A stretch of DNA of 57,834 nucleotides, from NCBI GenBank assembly GCA_028819255.1, contig JAPPMB010000107.1, positions 12,748 to 70,581 of the forward strand, read 5' to 3'. How positions within the stretch are numbered: the first letter of the stretch is position 1; every line of letters starts with the position of its first letter. The position numbers were made by a program, and so were the translations under genes. The notes under the pieces were generated by a model that did not search any database, was not told the DNA's origin, and saw only the letters and a program-made list of their open reading frames with translations. This document shows, piece after piece, positions 26,845 through 34,429 of this stretch. The DNA is from Bryobacterales bacterium. Lineage in GTDB: Bacteria; Acidobacteriota; Terriglobia; Bryobacterales; UBA6623.

Positions 26845-28347
26845 TCAGTCCGAGGCCGCCCCGACTCCCTCAAGCACCGCCGCAGCCTGCTCGACGAGCC
26901 CGCTGACCGCCAGCTCCAGGGTTTCGGTCAGTGGCGCGGGGAACAGGCCAACGCTGAAGACAACGATGGCGAGCGGCGCGAGTGTGAGGATTTCCCGGGC
27001 CCCAAGATCGGGCAGCATCGCTCCGGCGGAGGTGGAGGGCTTTCCGAGAGCGACGCGCTGCAGCATCCAGAGCATGTAGGCGGCGGCGAGCACGATGCCG
27101 CCCATCGCGAGCAGGACCTTGAGCATTCCGCCGTAGGAGGTGCCCACAAGCACGAGGAACTCGCCGACGAAGTTCGCGGTCCCCGGCAGGCCGAACGAGG
27201 CGATGGCGAAGATCGACAGCATCACCACGAAGCGGGGCATCGAGCTGTGCAGTCCGCCGTAGTCGCTGATCAACCGGCTGTGGGTCCGGTCGTACAGCAG
27301 TCCGACGGCCAAGAACATCGCTCCCGTCGAGACCCCGTGGGCGAACATCTGCATCACGGAACCCTGGATGCCCTGCTCGTTGAAGGCGAAGATCCCCAGC
27401 GTGACGAAGCCCATGTGGGAGATGGAGGAGTAGGCCACCAGTCTCTTGAGATCCGACTGCGCGAGCGCCAGGCATCCACCGTACAGGATTCCGCCGATCG
27501 ACAGCCAGAGAATGGCCGGGGCGAAGGAGTCCGACGCTTCCGGCAGTGCGGGCAGGCAGATCCGCAGGAATCCGTATCCGCCCATCTTCAGGAGCACGCC
27601 CGCCAGGATCACGCTGCCCGCAGTCGGCGCCTCCGAGTGCGCGTCGGGAAGCCAGGAGTGGAACGGGATCATCGGGAGCTTGATGGCGAAGCCCAGGAAC
27701 AGGGCGACGAAAATCCAGGTCTGCGCCTCGCCGGGGATGCCGTGCGCGACGATGGCCTGCAGGTCGAAGGTCCGGCCCGCGTGCAGGTAAAGGCCGAAGA
27801 TCCCGGCCAGCAGCAGCAGGCTTCCCGTCAGGCTGTAGATCACGAACTTGATCCCCGCCCGGATCCTCTCCGGCCCGCCCCAGAGAACGATCATGAAGTA
27901 CATGGGAATCATCGTGACTTCCCACAACATGAAGAACAGGAACAGGTCCATCGCCGTGAACACGACGATCATTGCGCCCTCGACAAGCAGCACCAGGCTC
28001 ATGAAGGCCCTGGCCTTGCTCTCGATGGACGTCCACGACGCGAGCACGCACAGCGGCGTCAGCAGCGTCGTGAGCAGGACCATCACAAGGCTGATGCCGT
28101 CGACGCCGACGGCGTAGTGAATGTTGAAGGTCGGCATCCATTCGACGCGCTCGACGAACTGCATGCCGGAAACGGTCTTGTCGAAGCCCGACCAGAGGGC
28201 GAGCCCGAGGCCCAGCGCGCCCAGTGAGCTCGCCAGCGCGCACCAGCGGGCGAATGCCCGGCCGCGCACCAGCAGAATGGCCGCGATGCCGATGAAAGGA
28301 ACGGCGATCAGCGAACTGATGAGGTGGTCTGTGAGTAGTGAAGTCAC
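26845..28347 (-). CDS. NuoM-like antiporter-type membrane subunit (carbon-uptake/Mrp cluster)
   Basis: Protein of 500 residues with about 14 membrane helices and the proton-pumping antiporter signature: LFFMLWEVTMIPMYFMIVLWGG with the key Glu, and FAIKLPMIPFHSWLPDAHSEAPTAGSVILAGVLLKMGGYG with the conserved Lys and His. Start is GTG at 28347, preceded by AGAAGGAG. It is a second NuoM-type protein, distinct from the nuoM at 40782. It lies last in the SulP-DabA-Mrp cluster, 48 bases after the NuoL-like gene. Standard Mrp complexes have only two antiporter-type subunits; with this one the cluster has three. A Na+/H+ or H+ transporting role is inferred from the family. Confidence 0.87.
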   Translation of the reverse strand: MTSLLTDHLISSLIAVPFIGIAAILLVRGRAFARWCALASSLGALGLGLALWSGFDKTVSGMQFVERVEWMPTFNIHYAVGVDGISLVMVLLTTLLTPLCVLASWTSIESKARAFMSLVLLVEGAMIVVFTAMDLFLFFMLWEVTMIPMYFMIVLWGGPERIRAGIKFVIYSLTGSLLLLAGIFGLYLHAGRTFDLQAIVAHGIPGEAQTWIFVALFLGFAIKLPMIPFHSWLPDAHSEAPTAGSVILAGVLLKMGGYGFLRICLPALPEASDSFAPAILWLSIGGILYGGCLALAQSDLKRLVAYSSISHMGFVTLGIFAFNEQGIQGSVMQMFAHGVSTGAMFLAVGLLYDRTHSRLISDYGGLHSSMPRFVVMLSIFAIASFGLPGTANFVGEFLVLVGTSYGGMLKVLLAMGGIVLAAAYMLWMLQRVALGKPSTSAGAMLPDLGAREILTLAPLAIVVFSVGLFPAPLTETLELAVSGLVEQAAAVLEGVGAASD

Positions 28348-28395
28348 TTGAAGCTCCTTCTGGATCGCGGTGTGCGTGGAATCCCCATGGCGCCC

Positions 28396-30516
28396 CTAGA
28401 GGATGAGCCAGTACGTCAGCCCGATCGCAAGGGCGAGCCAGCAGACGATGATCACCAGCTGATGGCGAAGGGTCCGCGGCCCGGTCTCCCCCTGCGTTGC
28501 GCCCGCTCCGTCGGCAGGCTGGCCGACCTCCTGCAGCGCCTCGCCGGTGACGTGCCGCGCAACCATGCGCCATAGCCATCCCGTCGTGAGCACGAAGCCC
28601 GTTCCGGCCACGTGGGGAGCCCGCTCGACGAAGCCCGCCTCGGCCACGCGCTCCAGCCATCCCGACCCGATGCGCACCAGGCTCGCAGTGCCGTGGGCTA
28701 GGCGCTCGATCACAAGCTCCTCGGCGGTCCGGGCCAGCCGTTCCGCACAGAGTCTCACGAGCGTCGCGACGCCGTGCACCGCCCGGTCGACCAGGCGAAG
28801 GTCGAGGTCGCGCCATAGCCACCTCGAGACCCGCAGCGTGGGCCTCACTGCGACCGCGTCGTGGATCTCGTCGAAGTAGAGCCGGTTCAGCAGCAGCACG
28901 TAGGCGGTCTTCGCCCACTCCCGGCGCGGGAGAGGCACCGCGGCCGGATTCAGGTGACGGTGGTAGGCCCATGCCCAGCCGGCGACCGCCGCCGCCAAGG
29001 CCGCGCCCAAGCCGGCCACCGTGAGTCCCGAGGACGCCTCGGCCGGCGGGCCGCCTGCCAGCGCCGGTCCCAGGAAGTCGCTGAACAGCGACCAGAGTCC
29101 GGCCAGGAACGCCGTCGCGACAACGGCCACGACCGCCAGGCCCGAAACGTGCGCCATGGAAGAGAGTCGGGGATGGACGCTCACGGACCGGCCTACGGGA
29201 CTCCCGAAGAGCGAAACGACGCCGCGGAACGTGTACAGCGCCGTAAGAAAGACCGTCGCCAGCCCGATCGCCCAGAAGGCGGCATCCGCCGATGGAATCT
29301 GTCGGGCGCTCCACACGCGCTCGTACGGCCCGGAGAAGAGAACGAACGGAGGCACGCAGGCCAGCAGGAGCGCGCCAAGCGCCAGGGGCCGCAGCCGCTT
29401 CCCGCGAACGGGACCGTGCCCGTGGGCATGGGAGCCGGTCGCGGCCAGCGCGTCCCCGGTGGAAAGGAAGAGGAAGCCCTTCAGGAACCCGTGCGCCAGC
29501 AGATGGAACACGGCGGCGCCGAACGCGCCCACGCCGCAGGCGAAGACCATGAAGCCGATCTGGCTGATCGTCGAATAGGCCAGGAGCTTCTTGATGTCGC
29601 TCTGCGTCAGGGAGACCAGCGCTCCGTAGAGCGCCGTGACCGCCCCGACGACGGCGATCGCGACCATGGCGGCCGGCGCCAGCAGGAGCAGGGGGCTCAT
29701 CCTCACCAGCAGGAACGGTCCGGCGTTCACCATCGTCGCGGCGTGGATCAGTGCGGAGACCGGCGTCGGCGCCTCCATGGCGAACGGCAGCCAGACGTGC
29801 ATCGGCACCTGGGCCGACTTGCCGATCGCGCCGCTCAGCAGGCAGAAGGCGATCACGGTGTTGGTCCTGACCTCGAGTCCGAGCAGGGAGAAGGTCCGGC
29901 TGTCCATCGAGGACGCGCTGGCGAGGATCTCCTGGATGTCGAGCGTGCCGTACGTCGCGAATGTCAGCACGACGCCGAAGCCCAGGCCGACATCGGCGAC
30001 GGCGTTCACCAGGAACGCCTTGGTCGCCGCCCGTCCCGCCGCGGGCCGGTCGGCCCAGTGGGAGATCAGCAGGTACGAGCAGATCCCCATGATCTCCCAG
30101 CACATGTAGGTGGCAAGGAGGTTGTTGCTCATGACGAGCATCGCCATCGCGAAGGTGAAGAGCGCCATCACTGCGAAGAACCGGCGGTAGCGCGGATCGC
30201 CGGTCATGTACCGCGACGAGTAGACATGCACGACCAGGCTGACGCCGGTGACGAGGGGCAGCAGCAGCACGGCCAGCTGGTCGACGTGGAGGCCGATGTC
30301 GACCGCCAGGTCGCCGACATCCAGCAGGCGATAGAGCCGGATGGATATCGGCCCGCCCGCCGCGACCTCGGCCAGCGCGGCGATGGAGAGCACGAACGAC
30401 CCGGCGACGGCGGGAATGCCGACCCGGTGCGCCTGCGCGCCCAGGCGGCGGCCTCCCAGGGCGAGCGCGAAGGCCGCCAGGAGGGGAAGGAGGGGGATCA
30501 GGAGATACGGGGACAT
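28396..30516 (-). CDS. NuoL/MrpA-N/DabB-like antiporter-type subunit
   Basis: Protein of 706 residues, NuoL-type. It shows VVHVYSSRYMTGDPRYRRFFA, NNLLATYMCWEIMGICSYLLI, KSAQVPMHVWLPFAMEAPTPVSALIHAATMVNAG (conserved Lys and His) and KKLLAYSTISQIGFM. After the helical core a soluble, amphipathic stretch with repeated AERL/LVRI segments leads to a final membrane helix, longer than usual MrpA N-halves or DabB proteins (~550). In DAC systems DabB is the NuoL-like partner of DabA, so this is the best DabB candidate; equally it could be the N-terminal half of MrpA, whose C-terminal half is encoded separately at 32847. The 45-base gap to mrpD upstream supports co-transcription. Confidence 0.87.
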   Translation of the reverse strand: MSPYLLIPLLPLLAAFALALGGRRLGAQAHRVGIPAVAGSFVLSIAALAEVAAGGPISIRLYRLLDVGDLAVDIGLHVDQLAVLLLPLVTGVSLVVHVYSSRYMTGDPRYRRFFAVMALFTFAMAMLVMSNNLLATYMCWEIMGICSYLLISHWADRPAAGRAATKAFLVNAVADVGLGFGVVLTFATYGTLDIQEILASASSMDSRTFSLLGLEVRTNTVIAFCLLSGAIGKSAQVPMHVWLPFAMEAPTPVSALIHAATMVNAGPFLLVRMSPLLLLAPAAMVAIAVVGAVTALYGALVSLTQSDIKKLLAYSTISQIGFMVFACGVGAFGAAVFHLLAHGFLKGFLFLSTGDALAATGSHAHGHGPVRGKRLRPLALGALLLACVPPFVLFSGPYERVWSARQIPSADAAFWAIGLATVFLTALYTFRGVVSLFGSPVGRSVSVHPRLSSMAHVSGLAVVAVVATAFLAGLWSLFSDFLGPALAGGPPAEASSGLTVAGLGAALAAAVAGWAWAYHRHLNPAAVPLPRREWAKTAYVLLLNRLYFDEIHDAVAVRPTLRVSRWLWRDLDLRLVDRAVHGVATLVRLCAERLARTAEELVIERLAHGTASLVRIGSGWLERVAEAGFVERAPHVAGTGFVLTTGWLWRMVARHVTGEALQEVGQPADGAGATQGETGPRTLRHQLVIIVCWLALAIGLTYWLIL

Positions 30517-30561
30517 CCTAGCGGGGCTCCATCCTCTTCAGCGGGCTGCCCTTGCTGCGTC

Positions 30562-32031
30562 TCATATCGCCAGCCCGCCCGTCGCAGTCGTCAGCGCCTC
30601 CAGGATCGGGTCGTTCCAGATGCCCAGCGCGAGCATCGCCGCCGCCAGCGCCGCCATGGCGGCGCGCAGAGTCCAGGGCATCTTCGCCCGTTCCGGTTCG
30701 CTTTCCGCGCTCCCGCCGCGGACCAGCCGCTCCAGGAGCCGAGCGAAGTAGCCGAGCGTCACGAGGGTGGTCACGATCACGGCGCCGGCCGCCAGGGGGT
30801 TGCCCGCCTCCAGGGCTGCGAGGAGGATTCTCAGCTTCCCGAAGAAGCCGCCGGTCGGGGGAAGTCCGACCATGCCGAGGGCGGCGACCACGAACGTCCC
30901 CATCACCCAGGGACTCCGGATGGCCGCCCGGCCGGCGTCGTCGAGCGTGCGCACCCCGTACCGGTGGACCGCAAGTCCTGCCAGCACGAAGAGCGCGCAC
31001 TGCATCACGGCGTCGTTCAGCAGGTAGTAGACGGCGCCCGTCAGCCCGGTCTGGTTGGCCTGGCCGATCCCGATCATCACCAGCCCGATGTGAGAGATCC
31101 CTCCGTAGGCGAACATGCGCTTGAGGTTCCGCTGGCGCAGCGCGATGCATGCCCCGGCGACGGACGCGAGCATGCCCAGACTCGAGACCAGCATGAAGAT
31201 GCCGGCGGTTCCCTGCGATTCGCCGGCGGCCATCACCCAGAACAGAATCCGGACCCAGATCAGCAGTGCGACCTTGGTGACCAGGCCGGCCAGCAGCGGC
31301 ACGGCCGCCGTCGGCCCGTCGCCGTAGGCGTCGGGAAGCCAGCCGTGCAGGGGCATGAGGGCCATCTTGATCGCAAGTCCGACGAGCATGAAGATCAGCC
31401 CGGCCATGACCGCCTTGGAGCCGAGCAGGCCGGGAACCTGCTGGGCAAGATCGGCGATGTTGAGCGCTCCGGTGGCGGCGTAGAAGTAGCCGACGCCGAG
31501 AAGGTAGAACGCCGTTCCCAGCGTGCCCATCAGCAGGTAACGGAACGCCGAGACCAGGGCGCGCCCGCCCTGCACGGCCACCAGCGCGTACGCGGACAGG
31601 GACACGACCTCGAGGAAGACGAAGATGTTGAACAGGTCCCCCGCATAGACTGCGCCCGACAGCCCGGCAAGGAGGAGCAGCACCATCGTGTAGTACGGAA
31701 CCGGATGCCTGTCGTGCGTGCGGTCGCCGACCGCCCCTCCGTAGAGCAGGCACAGGACGCCGAGCACGCTCACCCCGGCAGCCATGACCGCCGCCACAGG
31801 GTCCGCGAGCCACTCGATGCCGATGGGCGGCGCCCAGCCGCTGAACGAGTAGCGGACGCTCCCGTGGGAGACGACGGCCCACAGGCTCGCGACCGACAGG
31901 ACCGCCATCGCCGAGGCCGACGCCAGGGCGAGCGGCCTGCAGACGCTCTTCCGCACGTGCCCGGCCACCGGCATGCAGATCGCCGTGGTCAGAGGGACGG
32001 CGAATACGAGAGCTGGAAGCTGTTCGATCAT
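30562..32031 (-). CDS. mrpD: Mrp-type Na+/H+ antiporter subunit D (NuoN/M-like)
   Basis: Membrane protein of 489 residues. It carries the antiporter motif AGDLFNIFVFLEVVSLSAYALVA with its Glu and IKMALMPLHGWLPDAYGDGPTAAVPLLAGLVTKVA, the 'GDGPTA' form seen in MrpD rather than NuoM ('SEAPTA'). NLKRMFAYGGISHIGL follows. The ATG forms an ATGA overlap with mrpC upstream, the usual C-D order. It would provide one of the ion channels of an Mrp complex. Confidence 0.88.
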   Translation of the reverse strand: MIEQLPALVFAVPLTTAICMPVAGHVRKSVCRPLALASASAMAVLSVASLWAVVSHGSVRYSFSGWAPPIGIEWLADPVAAVMAAGVSVLGVLCLLYGGAVGDRTHDRHPVPYYTMVLLLLAGLSGAVYAGDLFNIFVFLEVVSLSAYALVAVQGGRALVSAFRYLLMGTLGTAFYLLGVGYFYAATGALNIADLAQQVPGLLGSKAVMAGLIFMLVGLAIKMALMPLHGWLPDAYGDGPTAAVPLLAGLVTKVALLIWVRILFWVMAAGESQGTAGIFMLVSSLGMLASVAGACIALRQRNLKRMFAYGGISHIGLVMIGIGQANQTGLTGAVYYLLNDAVMQCALFVLAGLAVHRYGVRTLDDAGRAAIRSPWVMGTFVVAALGMVGLPPTGGFFGKLRILLAALEAGNPLAAGAVIVTTLVTLGYFARLLERLVRGGSAESEPERAKMPWTLRAAMAALAAAMLALGIWNDPILEALTTATGGLAI

Positions 32032-32405
32032 TCCAGTTTGTCCAGGATCAGGTCCTCGTCGAGGCTTCCGAACCTGCGGTAGATTCGGGAGACCAGGCCC
32101 AGAGAGACGCCGAGCGTCGCGATCTGCACCACGATCGCGGTCAGCGTCAGCACCTGCGGCAGCGGGTTGACGTAGGCGTCCGCGGTGAACTCGGCCGCCC
32201 CCTCGAGGATTACGGGCACCGTCGCACCCTGCTTGGCCCCGGTTGTGACCAAGAAGAAGATCACGCTGGTCTGGACCAGGTAGAGCCCGATCAGCTTCTT
32301 CACCAGATTGTGGTGGGTGACGGTGATGTAGAGGCCCCAGAGCAGGAGCACCACGAAGGCGACAAGATTCGGCCGGTGCAGCGCGGCATCGAGAAACTCA
32401 TGCAT
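32028..32405 (-). CDS. mrpC: Mrp-type antiporter subunit C (NuoK-like)
   Basis: Protein of 125 residues with three membrane helices homologous to NuoK: LWGLYITVTHHNLVKKLIGLYLVQTSVIFFLV, then DPLPQVL-like NPLPQVLTLTAIVVQIATLGVSLGLV. The NPLPQ(A/V)LVLTAIVI motif is the hallmark of MrpC/MnhC. Both ends overlap neighbours: the start lies within the 3' end of mrpB (8 bases) and the stop overlaps mrpD (4 bases). Confidence 0.9.
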   Translation of the reverse strand: MHEFLDAALHRPNLVAFVVLLLWGLYITVTHHNLVKKLIGLYLVQTSVIFFLVTTGAKQGATVPVILEGAAEFTADAYVNPLPQVLTLTAIVVQIATLGVSLGLVSRIYRRFGSLDEDLILDKLE

Positions 32406-32850
32406 TGCCGGCCTCCCCTCTTGCGCTGCGGGACAGGCTAAAGACGATCGAGACCGCCGCGACAGCCACGTCGAGGGCCACCCCGATCTGGGTCAGCAGG
32501 ATCCCGACGTACCGCCGGCTGGCGTCCGGCAGCCCGGGAATCGGCGCCTCCGAGTAGTTCAGGAACTGGCCGCCGCCGATCAGGCCGAGGCCGCCGACCG
32601 CGACGAAGATGAGAAGCCCCATGCCGTCGCCGGCGAGCAGGCTCCTCGCCCTCCGTGCCGACAGGCCGCTGCGGCCGAAGACGAGCTGCCCGAGGACGAG
32701 GCTGGCCGCGATCATCACTCCCGCGACAAAGCCGCCGCCCGGCCCGTACTGGCCGAAGAAGAGCACGTAGAGGGCGAAGATCTGGACCAGCGGGACCAGC
32801 AGGGAGCCCGTGCGCCGGACGATCAGGCTTTCGAACCGTGAGCCGATCAT
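32398..32850 (-). CDS. mrpB: Mrp-type antiporter subunit B (MnhB)
   Basis: Protein of 150 residues with four membrane helices. The MnhB signature is clear: LLVPLVQIFALYVLFFGQYGPGGGFVAGVMIAASLVL and a C-terminal IGVALDVAVAAVSIVFS. The start is the ATG at 32850, forming ATGA with the stop of the preceding MrpA C-terminal gene; a longer frame upstream is arginine-rich and overlaps that gene. Normal length for separate MrpB proteins. Confidence 0.9.
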   Translation of the reverse strand: MIGSRFESLIVRRTGSLLVPLVQIFALYVLFFGQYGPGGGFVAGVMIAASLVLGQLVFGRSGLSARRARSLLAGDGMGLLIFVAVGGLGLIGGGQFLNYSEAPIPGLPDASRRYVGILLTQIGVALDVAVAAVSIVFSLSRSARGEAGNA

Positions 32851-33377
32851 TCCGGATCCCTCCTCAGGAGAAGCCAGCAGGCGATGCCGGAAGTGAAGAC
32901 CACGACGGTCTCGATTAGCGTGTCGAGAGCCCGATAGTCCATCAGAACGGATGTGACCACGTTGGGAGTGAGCGTGTCGGCGACGCTGTTCTCCAGATAG
33001 TGCGGCGACACGTGCGTGCTCGCGGGAGACGCCGGATCGCCGAAGCTCGGCAGGTCGCTGGCCGCGTACAGCAGCAGCATGCCGAGCAGGGGCAGGGCTA
33101 CGACCACGACTACTGGAGGCCTGGGACGTCGGATGCGGGTGTCGTCGGGGGCCGTTCGGAACAGTGTGAGGAGAAAGAAGACCGTCGCAAGTCCGGCGCC
33201 GACGACGGCCTCCACGAACGCCACGTCGGCGGCTCCCAGCCATGCCCAGATCAGCGCCAGGAAGAAGCTGTAGGACCCGAGGATGAGGACGGCGCTGATC
33301 AGGTCCTTCACGAGGATGGCTCCGCCAGCCGTGAGAATCAGCAGCACCAGCAGGGGAAGTTCGAACGAGTAGGTCAT
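32847..33377 (-). CDS. MrpA C-terminal / MbhD-MbhE-like subunit (DUF4040)
   Basis: Protein of 176 residues equivalent to the C-terminal part of MrpA, encoded separately. The first half is MbhD-like (KDLISAVLILGSYSFFLALIWAWLGAADVAFVEAVVGAG, matching NuoJ-type helices). The second is MbhE-like (NVVTSVLMDYRALDTLIETVVVFTSGIAC). Splitting of MrpA into a NuoL-like protein and this piece is common in membrane-bound hydrogenase and Mrp-related clusters. Four-base overlaps join it to mrpG and mrpB. Confidence 0.85.
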   Translation of the reverse strand: MTYSFELPLLVLLILTAGGAILVKDLISAVLILGSYSFFLALIWAWLGAADVAFVEAVVGAGLATVFFLLTLFRTAPDDTRIRRPRPPVVVVVALPLLGMLLLYAASDLPSFGDPASPASTHVSPHYLENSVADTLTPNVVTSVLMDYRALDTLIETVVVFTSGIACWLLLRRDPE

Positions 33378-33673
33378 CGCCTGTCCTCCCCGACCGGCCT
33401 CTCGCCGGAGCGCAGCGCGGCACGGACCGTCGCGTGCGAGATGACCGGATTCACGATGTAGAGCAGCCCGAGCACCACCAGGATCCGGAGCGTGTTGGTG
33501 CTGAAACCGTGATAGACGGCAAGTCCGGTCAGGAGGAAGAACGCGCCAAGCGCGTCCGTGAGGGCGACGGCATGGGAGCGCGTGAAGACGTCGGGCAGCC
33601 GCACCATCCCCACCGCGGCCACGACCAGGAAGAACAGGCCGAGCGTGATCAGCGCCGCCGCGAGCACCGACAT
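33374..33673 (-). CDS. mrpG: Mrp-type antiporter subunit G
   Basis: Protein of 99 residues with three membrane helices. It contains the MnhG pattern AAVGMVRLPDVFTRSHAVALTDALGAFFLLTGLAV followed by LGLLYIVNPVISHATVRAA. The normal form of the motif is GxxRLPDxYxRxHAAxxxDTLG. The start is directly adjacent to the mrpF stop (no gap) and the stop overlaps the next gene by 4 bases. Confidence 0.9.
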   Translation of the reverse strand: MSVLAAALITLGLFFLVVAAVGMVRLPDVFTRSHAVALTDALGAFFLLTGLAVYHGFSTNTLRILVVLGLLYIVNPVISHATVRAALRSGERPVGEDRR

Positions 33674-33934
33674 CTAGGGCCGCCCCCTCTGCTCGAGATA
33701 CTTCGCGATCGCCAGCGTGCCGATCAGGTTGAGCAGCGCGTAGCCTGTCGAGATGTCGACGAACATGTCGACCCGCTCGTACACCGTTCCGATGACGATC
33801 AGCAGAATGATCGCCTTCGTGGAGATTCCGTTCAGCCCCAGAACCCGGTCGTAGAGCGTCGGCCCGCGGACAACCCTGTACAGGTACATCACGATCAGTA
33901 CCGCGATCACGTTGAGGACAAGCAGGAGGCTCAT
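33674..33934 (-). CDS. mrpF: Mrp-type antiporter subunit F
   Basis: Protein of 86 residues with three membrane helices. It has the MnhF signature RVVRGPTLYDRVLGLNGISTKAIILLIVIG and a final IGTLAIAKYLEQR. Normal length. It overlaps mrpE by the ATGA tetranucleotide and abuts mrpG, the canonical E-F-G order. Confidence 0.92.
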   Translation of the reverse strand: MSLLLVLNVIAVLIVMYLYRVVRGPTLYDRVLGLNGISTKAIILLIVIGTVYERVDMFVDISTGYALLNLIGTLAIAKYLEQRGRP

Positions 33935-34425
33935 GACGCGTCGCCTCCGGGACCGAAGACCGCGCCGACCTTGCGTTCGAGCCGCCCGGTGGTCACGTCC
34001 AGCGTGGATGCGTCATCCAGCGCATGCACGAGGAGTTCGTCGGGGCCTGCCTCGACCGTGACCGTTCCCGGCGTCAGCGTGATGGAGTTTCCCATCAGCA
34101 TCACGGCGTCGTCGTGCTCGAGCCGGACGCGGTGACGGAAGAGCTGCGGCTTGATCGGAAGCCGGGGATGGAGCAGCAGGCGGGCGATATGCAGGCCGCT
34201 AAGGAAGATCCTGCCGAAGAGCCACGGCAGGTAGAGAACGGCGCGCGCCCAGCGGACCGCGTAGGTCCTCGAGGCCGAGGGGTCCCTGCCCAGCAGGGCG
34301 ACGGCGAAGGCGCTCGCCAGGCCGACAGCCATGTGGGCCGGCCTGAAGCTCTCCGAGAGCAGCAGCCACAGGACGAACAGGAGCAGGGTCCAGAAGACCA
34401 GCCGCTTGGCGTTTCGGTCGCGCAT
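33931..34425 (-). CDS. mrpE: Mrp-type antiporter subunit E
   Basis: Protein of 164 residues. The N-terminal two helices (LVFWTLLLFVLWLLLSES and MAVGLASAFAVALL) are followed by FGRIFLSGLHIARLLLHPRLPIKPQLFRHRV and the soluble signature MLMGNSITLTPGTVTVEA, which identifies MnhE. It starts only 4 bases after the DabA stop, so the Mrp genes are physically tied to dabA. Confidence 0.9.
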   Translation of the reverse strand: MRDRNAKRLVFWTLLLFVLWLLLSESFRPAHMAVGLASAFAVALLGRDPSASRTYAVRWARAVLYLPWLFGRIFLSGLHIARLLLHPRLPIKPQLFRHRVRLEHDDAVMLMGNSITLTPGTVTVEAGPDELLVHALDDASTLDVTTGRLERKVGAVFGPGGDAS

Positions 34426-34429
34426 GGAT

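Noticed and set aside
26870..30103. A 1,077-codon minus-strand frame overlapping the NuoL-like and NuoM-like genes
   Set aside because: Arg/Pro/Gly-rich shadow in another frame; the two shorter genes it overlaps have unmistakable antiporter motifs.
28861..32082. A 1,073-codon open frame on the plus strand opposite the Mrp genes
   Set aside because: It is rich in Arg, Gly, His and Gln without family motifs and lies antisense to clear membrane-protein genes. High GC keeps such antisense frames open.
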